This document shows positions 7,965 through 17,549 of a DNA stretch of 18,619 bases, piece after piece. Source of the stretch: an uncultured Rivibacter sp. Its GTDB lineage: Bacteria; Pseudomonadota; Gammaproteobacteria; Burkholderiales; Burkholderiaceae. The notes below the pieces were generated by a model, which had not been told where the DNA came from, made no database searches, and saw only the letters and a list, made by a program, of their open reading frames with translations. The stretch's first letter is position 1. Each line of letters starts with the position of its first letter. The stretch spans positions 1 to 18,619 of the forward strand of contig CAMLNA010000088.1 of NCBI GenBank assembly GCA_946481025.1, read 5' to 3'. Position numbers and translations under genes: made by a program.

Positions 7965-8038
7965 GCGGGTGTAGTTCAATGGCAGAACGGCAGCTTCCCA
8001 AGCTTCATACGAGGGTTCGATTCCCTTCACCCGCTCCA
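7965..8038 (+). tRNA. tRNA-Gly, anticodon CCC
   Basis: A complete 74-base cloverleaf including the encoded CCA. The acceptor stem is GCGGGTG with CACCCGC, the D stem GTTC/GAAC, and the T arm GAGGG-TTCGATT-CCCTT with one G-T wobble. The anticodon loop TTCCCAA puts CCC at 7997-7999. The overall sequence matches the bacterial glyU type. The anticodon stem, GCAGC/GCTTC, has a C-T mismatch at positions 28-42 (7991 and 8005), where a fully paired stem would need G at 8005. It is the only RNA gene in the window and is followed at once by a terminator hairpin. Confidence 0.96.
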
Positions 8039-8049
8039 GCCGACCACCA

Positions 8050-8079
8050 GACAAAGGGCCCCTGCAAGGGCCCTTTGTC
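8050..8079 (+). terminator. Strong hairpin terminator after tRNA-Gly
   Basis: A perfect 12-base-pair stem, GACAAAGGGCCC with GGGCCCTTTGTC, closes a CTGCAA loop. It begins 11 bases after the tRNA CCA end. The only T-rich stretch is the CCCTTTGT arm itself, and no long T-run follows. This AAAGGGCCC/GGGCCCTTT form is common behind betaproteobacterial tRNA genes. Confidence 0.8.
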
Positions 8080-8109
8080 GCTTGTGCCGCAGCCCGCCAC
8101 ATCCACGCC

Positions 8110-8808
8110 ATGAGCCCGTCAGACCCTTCCGAGCCGCAGCCGCCCCACCGCCCGATCCGCAGCTACGTGCTGCGCGCCGGCCGCATGGGGCCCGGGCAGC
8201 AGCGGGCGCTGCAGGAACTCGGCCCACGGTTCCTGCTGCCCTACCAGGAGCAGCCGCTCGACTACCCCGGCGTGTTCGGCCGCCAGGCACCGGTGGTGCT
8301 CGAGATCGGCTTCGGCATGGGCGGGGCCACCGCCGAGATCGCCAGGACCCTGCCGGGCACCGACTTCATCGGCTGCGAGGTGCACGAGCCGGGCGTGGGG
8401 GCGCTGCTCAAGCGCATCGGCGACGAGAACCTCGCCAACCTGCGCATCGTGCAGCACGACGCGGTCGAGGTGCTCAGGCACATGGTGGCGCCGGGCTCGC
8501 TGGCCGGCGTGCACATCTTCTTTCCCGACCCCTGGCACAAGAAGCGCCACAACAAGCGCCGCCTCATCCAGCCGCCCTTCGTGGCCGAGCTCGTGACGCG
8601 CATCAAGCCGGGCGGCTACCTGCATTGCGCCACTGACTGGGAGCCGTATGCCCAGCAGATGCTCGAGGTGCTGCGCGCCGAGCCGGCGCTGCGCAACACG
8701 GCGGACGGCTATGCGCCCAAGCCGGCGTACCGGCCGCTCACGAAGTTCGAGCATCGCGGCCTCGCGCTCGGCCACGGCGTCTGGGACCTCGTGTTCGAAC
8801 GCGGCTGA
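8110..8808 (+). CDS. trmB: tRNA (guanine-N7-)-methyltransferase TrmB
   Basis: This 232-residue protein has the landmarks of TrmB, which makes m7G at position 46 of tRNA using S-adenosylmethionine. They are the N-terminal [10 protein letters not shown] segment (18-26), the SAM-binding motif EIGFGMGG (65-72), an acidic end of the second strand (GCEVHEPG, 88-95), and the catalytic/tRNA-binding [13 protein letters not shown] (139-151). The C-terminal [12 protein letters not shown] motif is also present. Length is normal for the family. The gene starts 31 bases after the tRNA-Gly terminator hairpin, so it is probably transcribed separately or by read-through. Confidence 0.96.
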   Translation: MSPSDPSEPQPPHRPIRSYVLRAGRMGPGQQRALQELGPRFLLPYQEQPLDYPGVFGRQAPVVLEIGFGMGGATAEIARTLPGTDFIGCEVHEPGVGALLKRIGDENLANLRIVQHDAVEVLRHMVAPGSLAGVHIFFPDPWHKKRHNKRRLIQPPFVAELVTRIKPGGYLHCATDWEPYAQQMLEVLRAEPALRNTADGYAPKPAYRPLTKFEHRGLALGHGVWDLVFERG

Positions 8809-8823
8809 GGCGCCCCGAGGCAG

Positions 8824-8860
8824 CGCTGTGGCACGTCGCAGCAGCGCGCTGTCACAGCCG
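8824..8860 (+). promoter_or_regulatory. Candidate enhancer (activator-binding) sites upstream of the aldehyde dehydrogenase
   Basis: CTGTGGCA (8826-8833) and TGTCACAG (8850-8857) form an imperfect inverted repeat. The second lies in a perfect 11-base palindrome, GCTGTCACAGC (8848-8858). They sit about 105-140 bases upstream of the -24/-12 element, the usual distance for a sigma-54 activator. A related 14-base sequence (12 of 14 identical to 8847-8860) occurs at 14945-14958, upstream of the other sigma-54 promoter. Binding by the AcoR-type protein is inference. Confidence 0.35.
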
Positions 8861-8867
8861 CTGCTCC

Positions 8868-8997
8868 TTCCTGCAGCAGCCGCCGCCCGGCCGATGGCTC
8901 CGCGTCGGTACTAGCCCTCGCTCCACCGCCCCTTGCGCGGCCCCCGCCGCGCCAGGGCGCGCTGGCACGCGGCTGGCAACCCGTTCCTGCAGCAGCC
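8868..8997 (+). repeat. Direct repeat TTCCTGCAGCAGCC flanking the sigma-54 promoter
   Basis: The 14-base sequence TTCCTGCAGCAGCC occurs at 8868-8881 and again at 8984-8997. The first copy is the right arm of an inverted repeat with GCTGCT just before it. The second overlaps the predicted transcription start. Role unknown; in GC-rich DNA this could be chance. Confidence 0.4.
8963..8978 (+). promoter_or_regulatory. Sigma-54 (-24/-12) promoter of the aldehyde dehydrogenase operon
   Basis: TGGCACGCGGCTGGCA matches the sigma-54 consensus TGGCACR-N4-TTGCW with one change (TGGC for TTGC). The obligatory GG (8964-8965) and GC (8976-8977) have exactly ten bases between them. Transcription would start near 8989, about 70 bases before the ATG at 9060. 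The presence of a sigma-54 activator gene in the same cluster supports the call. Confidence 0.7.
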
Positions 8998-9059
8998 CCA
9001 ACGCCCTGCCCCGCCGGTGCTGCCAGTGCGAGGGGCGCATCCGCAGGAGTGAGACAGAC

Positions 9060-10580
<1,521 letters not shown>

Positions 10581-10651
10581 ACCGTTCCACGTGCGAGGCA
10601 CCGGCCGGCCTCGGGCTGCCGGTGCCCTTTCTCATGAAGGAACCCGCTGCC

Positions 10652-11026
10652 ATGCCCCCCCAGGTCACCGCCACCGACGCCGCGCTCGCCCTCATCGCCA
10701 CCCTCGCGGCACGCCACGGCCCGCTGATGTTCCACCAGTCGGGCGGCTGCTGCGACGGCAGCGCGCCGATGTGCTACCCCGACGGCGAGTTCAAGGTCGG
10801 CGACGGCGACCGGCTGCTCGGCCACATCGGCGGCATGCCGTTTTTCATCAGCGCCTCGCAATACGAGTACTGGTGCCACACCCAGCTCATCATCGACGTG
10901 GTGCCGGGCCGCGGCGGCATGTTCTCGCTCGAAGGCCCGCTGGGGCAGCGCTTCCTCACCCGCTCACGCCTGTATGGAGACGCCGAGTGGCAGCAGCTGG
11001 TGCGCAGCGGCAAGGTTCAGGGTTAA
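10652..11026 (+). CDS. DUF779 family protein
   Basis: A 124-residue soluble protein with the DUF779 hallmark GGCCDGSAPMCYP (a Cys pair plus a third Cys), then a beta-rich domain ending in the conserved region CHTQLIIDVVPGRGGMFSLEGP and RFLTRSRLY. The family's biochemical role is not established; its genes typically accompany AldB/ExaC-type aldehyde dehydrogenases, as here, 71 bases downstream of the dehydrogenase stop. The start at 10652 is preferred over an in-frame ATG at 10634, because AAGGAA (10637-10642) sits nine bases before it. The three Cys could bind metal, which is inference. Confidence 0.87.
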   Translation: MPPQVTATDAALALIATLAARHGPLMFHQSGGCCDGSAPMCYPDGEFKVGDGDRLLGHIGGMPFFISASQYEYWCHTQLIIDVVPGRGGMFSLEGPLGQRFLTRSRLYGDAEWQQLVRSGKVQG

Positions 11027-11038
11027 CCTCGCCGCCCT

Positions 11039-11052
11039 TTGATATCCCTCAA
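11039..11052. promoter_or_regulatory. FNR/CRP-like box (weak candidate)
   Basis: TTGATATCCCTCAA matches the FNR consensus TTGAT-N4-ATCAA at nine of ten defined positions. It lies just after the DUF779 stop and before the chemotaxis-receptor remnant, with no intact gene immediately downstream on +. It may be left over from a lost gene, or chance. Confidence 0.25.
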
Positions 11053-11067
11053 GTTGGCCGGGCAGCA

Positions 11068-11196
11068 GGCGGCTTCGCGGTGGTGGCCGGCGAAGTGCGG
11101 CAGCTCGCGCGGCGCAGCGCGCAGGCCGCCCGCGAGATCAAGACGCTGATCCAGGCCTCGGTCCAGCGCATCAGCGACGGTGCGCAACTGGTGGAG
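11068..11196 (+). pseudogene. Remnant of a methyl-accepting chemotaxis protein (signalling-domain fragment)
   Basis: About 43 codons read GGFAVVAGEVRQLARRSAQ, then AAREIKTLIQASVQRISDGAQLVE. This is the segment just after the hairpin tip of the MCP cytoplasmic signalling domain (normal form GRGFAVVAGEVRSLAQRS...). Nothing else of the receptor is recognisable: no ligand domain, membrane segments, HAMP or preceding hairpin tip. After GAQLVE the frame drifts into WPAPRPSAF and a stop at 11224-11226. A one-base loss there could explain it, since the next frame reads AGTSTL, plausible for an MCP continuation. It is a degraded fragment, not a functional gene. Confidence 0.75.
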
Positions 11197-11222
11197 TGGC
11201 CGGCACCTCGACCCTCTGCCTT

Positions 11223-13343
11223 CTAGAAACGCAGCGAAGCGTTCACGCCCCCAAGCCACGTCCGCCCCGGCGCCGGCTCGAAATACCGGCCGTTGCTTTC
11301 GTTCACGATCACCGAACCGGCGTAGCGGCGGCCGGTGAGGTTGTCGCCTCGCACGAAGCCGTTGAGCTCCCACGCACCGGCGCGCAGCAGGTAGCCCACG
11401 CTGGCATTCACGATCGCATGGCCCTCGGCCGCATCGGAATTGGTGTCGTTCACCGGCACGCTGCTCAGCCAGCGCGTTTCCATGCCGGCGCGCCAGCCGG
11501 CCTCCGGCATCCAGTTCAAGGCGGCGTACGCATTGCCGCGCGCGAGCCCGGGAATGCGGTTGCCGGCCGGGATGCCGAGGTTGGGCGTGGTGCAGGGCGT
11601 GCCCGAACACACCGCGAAGCCGTCGCGGTAGCGCGCCTCCAGCCAGGTGAACGCGGCCTGCGCCCGCCAGTCGCCGGCCAGCCGCGTTGACCACGACAGC
11701 TCCGCCCCGTGGCGCCGCGTGCGCCCCGCATTGCCGAAGCTCGCACGGCCGCCGCTGTTGCGCTGGGTGACGATCTCGTCCTCGGTGCGGGCATCGAACA
11801 GCGCCAGGTCCACCGCATGCGGCCCCACGCGCAGCTTGGCGCCCAGCTCGACGTTGTCGCTGCGTGCCGGCTTGAGCGCGAAGTTGAGGCCGGCGCTGCC
11901 GTCGCTGCGGTAGGCCAGCTCGTTCATCGTCGGCGTTTCGAAGCCGCGCCCCGCGGCGGCGTACAGGTGCAAGGTGTCGCCGGCCTTGAACATCAGTGCC
12001 AGCACCGGCGTGGTGGCGCTGAACTTCGTCGTGCCGCTGTCGTCGCCGTTGGCGCCGGCAACGTACTGGTCGCGCGAGCGCACGCGGATCGTGCTGTGGC
12101 GCACGCCGGCATCGAGCCGCCAGGCCGCCGAAGGCTGCAGCGTGGCCTGCAGGTACGGGTCCACGCTGGTGATGCGGTTGCGCTCGTCCCGGCGCAGCTC
12201 GCCTTCCACCCCGAGCGTGCTGCCGCTGAAGTTCTGGAAGCCGCGGCGGTGTTCGTCGAGCCGGTCGTAGGCGAGGCCTGCCACCAGCGTGTAGGGCAGC
12301 GCCGCGGCGGTGTCCCGCAGCGTCCAGCGGGCGTCGCTGCCGTGGTAGTCGCGTGCGAGCTGGATCACGCCGCCCGGGTGCAGCGCGCTGCCCTGCGGCC
12401 CGGTGGGAATGGCCTGGAACTGCTGCGTGTGGCGGCTGCCGCCGTAGAGCATGAGCGACAGCGCATGGCGCGCGTCGAGCCGGTGCTCGTAAGTGGTGCC
12501 GAGCTGCGTCTGGTTGAAGTTCTTGCGGGTGTCGAAGCTGGTGGCCGCGGCATCCGCGCCGCGCGGGTCGGCTTCGAACTGCGCCCGCGTGAGCCCCAGC
12601 GGGTCCTGCGCGTTCGGCACCGCCGCGCTGTTGGCCACCACGGTGAGCTTGCCGGCCTCGCCCGTGCGCCAGGTGAGCTTGGCATTGCCCAGGTTGCGCC
12701 GCGCCGCGCTGTGCTCGCGGTAGCCGTCGGTTTCGAAGCGGCTCGCATGCAGCACGTAGCCCAGGCCGTCCTCGCTGCCGGTGAGCCTGGCCGAGAGCCG
12801 GCGCACGGCGTCGCTGCCGGCCGCGGCGCCCAGGTGCAGCATGGGCCGCCCCTGGCCTTCTTCGGTGAAGACCTGAAGCACCCCGCCGGACGAATTGCCG
12901 TAAAGCGCCGAGAACGGCCCGCGCAGCACTTCGATGCGCTCCGCACTGCCCAGGTCGGCGTGCGAGATCTGCCCCTGCCCGTCGGGCAGCGTCGCCGGGA
13001 TGCCGTCGACATACAGCCGCACGCCGCGGATGCCAAAGCTCGCGCGCGCGCCGAAACCGCGGACCGACAGCTGCACGTCCTGCGCATGGTTCTGCCGGTC
13101 GCGCGCCAGGAGGCCCGGCACGCCGCCCACGCTTTCGGAGAGGTTGACCTGCAGGCGGCCCTCGCGAAGGGTGGAGGCCTCGATGCGGCTCACCGAGGCG
13201 GGCACGTCGAAGGCCGGGTCCGCCACCCGTGTGCCGGTGATCACCACCGTCTCGCCCAGGCTCTGGGCCGCCGCCGGCCCGGCCAGCGACGAGGCAGCGG
13301 CCAGCGCCAGCAGCCGTGCCGGGGGAAGATTGCAGCAGGTCAC
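11223..13343 (-). CDS. pqqU: TonB-dependent outer-membrane receptor, YncD/PqqU-like (probable PQQ importer)
   Basis: A 706-residue TonB-dependent receptor: signal peptide (cleavage likely after AAA at about 26), a TonB box-like ETVVITG (31-37), a plug domain (about 40-160), a 22-strand type barrel and a terminal Phe (ASLRF). The start is a GTG at 13343 with GAGG nine bases upstream. It closely resembles E. coli YncD, now named PqqU, the importer of the cofactor pyrroloquinoline quinone. Shared blocks recalled from that protein include NLSES-x-x-GVPGL, RQN-x-AQD-x-QLS-x-RGFG, IRG-x-RLYVDGIPAT-x-PDGQGQ, LRGPFSALYGN, LRRDERN, AAGRGFETPT-x-NEL and the C-terminal SVIVNESNGRY-x-EP. It is the last gene of a unit with a pedF-like cytochrome and a solute-binding protein, starting 17 bases after the latter's stop, which fits a PQQ role. 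Substrate identity is inference; a siderophore or another quinone is less likely. Confidence 0.88.
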   Translation of the reverse strand: MTCCNLPPARLLALAAASSLAGPAAAQSLGETVVITGTRVADPAFDVPASVSRIEASTLREGRLQVNLSESVGGVPGLLARDRQNHAQDVQLSVRGFGARASFGIRGVRLYVDGIPATLPDGQGQISHADLGSAERIEVLRGPFSALYGNSSGGVLQVFTEEGQGRPMLHLGAAAGSDAVRRLSARLTGSEDGLGYVLHASRFETDGYREHSAARRNLGNAKLTWRTGEAGKLTVVANSAAVPNAQDPLGLTRAQFEADPRGADAAATSFDTRKNFNQTQLGTTYEHRLDARHALSLMLYGGSRHTQQFQAIPTGPQGSALHPGGVIQLARDYHGSDARWTLRDTAAALPYTLVAGLAYDRLDEHRRGFQNFSGSTLGVEGELRRDERNRITSVDPYLQATLQPSAAWRLDAGVRHSTIRVRSRDQYVAGANGDDSGTTKFSATTPVLALMFKAGDTLHLYAAAGRGFETPTMNELAYRSDGSAGLNFALKPARSDNVELGAKLRVGPHAVDLALFDARTEDEIVTQRNSGGRASFGNAGRTRRHGAELSWSTRLAGDWRAQAAFTWLEARYRDGFAVCSGTPCTTPNLGIPAGNRIPGLARGNAYAALNWMPEAGWRAGMETRWLSSVPVNDTNSDAAEGHAIVNASVGYLLRAGAWELNGFVRGDNLTGRRYAGSVIVNESNGRYFEPAPGRTWLGGVNASLRF

Positions 13344-13359
13344 ATCGTTCAGCCTCGAA

Positions 13360-14181
13360 TCAAAGCCGCCAGGCTACATCCCGCGCGCGAAAGAGTTCCT
13401 TGAGCCGCCCGCTTGCCTGCAACGACTGCATGGCCTGCTGCAGCGCAGCCGCCAGGTCGGTCGCCTCCTTCTTCACCGCGCAGGCCACCGCCCAGCCGTC
13501 TCGCGGCGCGCGCGGCACGGGCAAGGGCTGCAGCACGAAGCGCGGGTCGCGCGACAGCACCGACTCGAGCTCGGAGGCCAGCCCTGCCACGGCCTCCAGC
13601 TCTCCGGCCTTCAAGGCCTGCGCGGCGGCCACGCCGTCCGGCCAGCGGGTGACGAGGTCGTCGCGCAGCAGGCCTCCTTCGGCGCCGATCATGAGCCAGC
13701 CCGCCAGCGAGAGCCCGGCGGCGCCGACCTTGTGGCCGTGCAGCGCGGCCAGGGAGTCCACCTGCGGCAGGCGGCGGCTGTCGAATGCCAGCACGACCCG
13801 CTCCCGGTAGTAGGGCGCCACCACCTGCACCTGCGGATTGGCCCGTTGCAGCGGCGGGTCCAGCGGCACGTGCAGCAGCACATCGGCCGGGCCCCAGCCG
13901 AGGTAGTGGCCCTTCCACACCACGTTGCGCAGGTCGTCGGCCATGTCCTCGCCGGCCCGGAAGGGCAGCATCGACAAACCCACGCCCAGCTGCTGCGCCA
14001 GGGCGCGGGCGAGCTCCACGTCGATGCCCTGGCCCTGGCTGTGGAAGGGCGGCATGTCGTGGTACAGGCCCACGACGAGGCTGCCGCGGCGGCGAATGCG
14101 ATCGAGTGCGCCTTCTGCCTGCTGGGCCCGCACCAGGCCCGGCGCGGCGGCCAGTGCGGCCAGGAGCTGCCGCCGCTTCAT
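13360..14181 (-). CDS. Periplasmic solute-binding protein (family 3), quinoprotein dehydrogenase-associated type
   Basis: A 273-residue exported protein. The N-terminus MKRRQLLAALAAAPGLVRAQ is a signal peptide with an RR pair that is at best a weak Tat motif. Residues 27-67 show the family-3 binding-protein signature (LDRIRRRGSLVVGLYHDMPPF, then GIDVELARALAQQLGV). The usual ligand Arg and Asp pattern is replaced by GPADVLLHVPLDPP (97-110), which I associate with the proteins found beside PQQ alcohol dehydrogenases (MxaJ/XoxJ-like). These are thought to help maturation or electron transfer rather than import. No permease or ATPase gene is adjacent, which supports that view. It lies 22 bases after the cytochrome stop and 16 bases before the receptor start. 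Confidence 0.8.
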   Translation of the reverse strand: MKRRQLLAALAAAPGLVRAQQAEGALDRIRRRGSLVVGLYHDMPPFHSQGQGIDVELARALAQQLGVGLSMLPFRAGEDMADDLRNVVWKGHYLGWGPADVLLHVPLDPPLQRANPQVQVVAPYYRERVVLAFDSRRLPQVDSLAALHGHKVGAAGLSLAGWLMIGAEGGLLRDDLVTRWPDGVAAAQALKAGELEAVAGLASELESVLSRDPRFVLQPLPVPRAPRDGWAVACAVKKEATDLAAALQQAMQSLQASGRLKELFRARDVAWRL

Positions 14182-14203
14182 TGCGGCCCCCTGCGGCCCG
14201 CGC

Positions 14204-14704
14204 TCATAGCGGCCTCTCGCGGCGCGTCTCGAGGTAGGACTTGATGGCCCACACCGCCTCCTGGCTCAGCGTGCCTTCGAACGGCGGCATGTAGACCGCG
14301 CCGTTGCGCGTGCGGCCCTTGCGCACGGTGGCCAGGAAGAAGTCGTCGTTCTCCTTCACGCAGGCCGCGCGCTTCTTCTCGTCCTTGAGCGCGCCGCACT
14401 CGTTGTCGAGCTTGCGCAGGTCCGGCGCGATGCCGCCCGAGACCGCCTCGATGCCATGGCAGCGCGCGCAGTTCTGGTTGTAGGCCGAGGTGCCGATGCG
14501 CACGGCCTTCTCGTTCTTGCGATAGGGGTTCTCGGCACGCCACTGGTCGCCGAGCTGCGGCAGCTCCTTCGTGTCCACGGCCTGCGGTGTCACATCGCCG
14601 TGTGCCAGCGCCAGGCAGCTCGCGGCCAGCGCGGCCAGCAGCACGGCACCGTTGCGCACGAGGCGCGGGCGGCGATCCTGTGAATGGGAAAACGATCTCG
14701 TCAT
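14204..14704 (-). CDS. pedF: Cytochrome c-550, PedF-like
   Basis: A 166-residue periplasmic class I cytochrome c. The signal peptide spans about 1-35 (cleavage near LALA). The single haem site is C79-A-R-C82-H83, and the axial Met is probably M139 in VYMPPFEG. A second Cys pair (C103, C115) in DNECGALKDEKKRAACVKEND probably forms a disulfide; this insert and the length are features of PedF/ExaB-type c-550, the electron acceptor of PQQ-dependent alcohol dehydrogenases. GGAG lies six bases before the ATG. It is the first gene of the unit transcribed from the sigma-54 promoter at 14750-14765. The dehydrogenase partner is not in the window. Confidence 0.87.
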   Translation of the reverse strand: MTRSFSHSQDRRPRLVRNGAVLLAALAASCLALAHGDVTPQAVDTKELPQLGDQWRAENPYRKNEKAVRIGTSAYNQNCARCHGIEAVSGGIAPDLRKLDNECGALKDEKKRAACVKENDDFFLATVRKGRTRNGAVYMPPFEGTLSQEAVWAIKSYLETRRERPL

Positions 14705-14749
14705 GGCTGTCTCCGGTCGGTCCTCGTCGGGGGTGGTGACGGCCCAGAC

Positions 14750-14765
14750 TGCAAAGCATGTGCCA
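14750..14765 (-). promoter_or_regulatory. Sigma-54 (-24/-12) promoter of the pedF-like operon, perfect consensus
   Basis: Read on the - strand, TGGCACATGCTTTGCA matches TGGCACR-N4-TTGCW at every defined position, with ten bases between the GG and the GC. Transcription would start near 14739, about 35 bases before the ATG at 14704. A chance match of this quality, at the right distance from a start codon and next to a sigma-54 activator gene, is very unlikely. Confidence 0.88.
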
Positions 14766-14944
14766 CGGCGCGCAGGGAGCGAACCGCATGCAAGGCAGTC
14801 GGTGTTATCCCAGGGGCGCCGGCCGGTGCTGAGGCGCAGGTGTCACGGAATGGAGCGTCAGCTTGATGCAAATCAGCTGCGCCACATTCGCACATGCGCG
14901 GCGCATGGATTCGTTCGCGCGTTTGCGGCGTTTGCCCATAGCAT

Positions 14945-14958
14945 CGCTGCCACAGACG
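14945..14958. promoter_or_regulatory. Candidate activator-binding site in the divergent region
   Basis: CGCTGCCACAGACG shares 12 of 14 bases with CGCTGTCACAGCCG at 8847-8860, upstream of the other sigma-54 promoter. It lies about 180 bases upstream of the -24 element of the leftward operon and about 70 bases before the activator ATG, so it could serve both operon activation and autoregulation. Inference only. Confidence 0.3.
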
Positions 14959-15029
14959 AGAGCGCCCGCGGCCACGGCATGCGAGGCGACCGATTGGAGA
15001 CAACCCCGCGCGGGGAAAGGACGATCGCC

Positions 15030-17111
<2,082 letters not shown>

Positions 17112-17146
17112 GCCCGCCTGCCCATCAGCGTCCAAGGGAGTGGTGA

Positions 17147-17539
17147 ATGCACGTGAAACGTTGGCCCGCCGGCGGCAGGGGCCGCAGCGCAACCGTGGCT
17201 TACGGCAACCTCGTCTGGACGGTGGCGAACGCCAGCGACCCGGGCGCCGCCTTCGACGAGCAGGTCGCGCAAAGCCTGCAGATGCTGGAGTCCCACCTGC
17301 TTGAAGCGGGTTCGGCCCGCACGCACCTGCTGTCGCTGCAGGTGATCCTCACGGACATCGGCAACAGGCCGGCCTTCGACGAGCAATGGCAGGCGTGGAT
17401 CGGACCGGCGCCGGAGCACTGGCCGCAGCGCGCCTGTTTCGAGTCGGGGCTGGCGCCCGGCCTGCTGGTGGAGCTGGTGGCCGTGGCGGCGCCCGTGAGC
17501 GAGCCCCAGCTCAAGGCCGCCAGCATCCAGCCCGAGTGA
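17147..17539 (+). CDS. RidA/YjgF family protein
   Basis: A 130-residue protein of the RidA (YjgF/YER057c/UK114) superfamily, whose canonical member deaminates reactive enamines and imines. Visible marks are YGNLVWTVANAS near the N-terminus, the helix with QVAQSLQMLESHLLEAGS, LLSLQVILTDI, and the active-site block RACFESGLAPGLLVELVAVA, in which R95 corresponds to the conserved substrate-binding Arg. AAGGGAG is six bases before the ATG. It follows the activator gene by 35 bases on the same strand and may be co-transcribed. It looks like one of the non-archetypal RidA subgroups, so its substrate is unknown; a link to aldehyde or amine by-products is only a guess. Confidence 0.82.
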   Translation: MHVKRWPAGGRGRSATVAYGNLVWTVANASDPGAAFDEQVAQSLQMLESHLLEAGSARTHLLSLQVILTDIGNRPAFDEQWQAWIGPAPEHWPQRACFESGLAPGLLVELVAVAAPVSEPQLKAASIQPE

Positions 17540-17549
17540 GGCCGGGCCG

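Larger units (their letters stand above)
14705..15029. other. Divergent regulatory region between the pedF-like operon and the sigma-54 activator gene
   Basis: This 325-base stretch has no convincing gene. It holds the sigma-54 promoter of the leftward operon, two TGYCAC-type candidate activator sites (TGTCACGG at 14841-14848 and CGCTGCCACAGACG at 14945-14958) and the ribosome site of the activator gene (AAAGGA, 15016-15021). No clear sigma-70 promoter for the activator gene could be picked by eye. The region is less GC-rich than the flanking genes, as expected for a control region. Confidence 0.7.

Noticed and set aside
11709..13403. Open frame on + (564 codons) opposite the TonB receptor
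   Set aside because: Low-complexity Ala/Arg/Gly translation; the receptor on - has plug and barrel features throughout.
14571..15029. Upstream extension of the activator frame
   Set aside because: The frame is open but crosses the sigma-54 promoter and the cytochrome gene; the ATG at 15030 has a good AAAGGA site and the family start fits.
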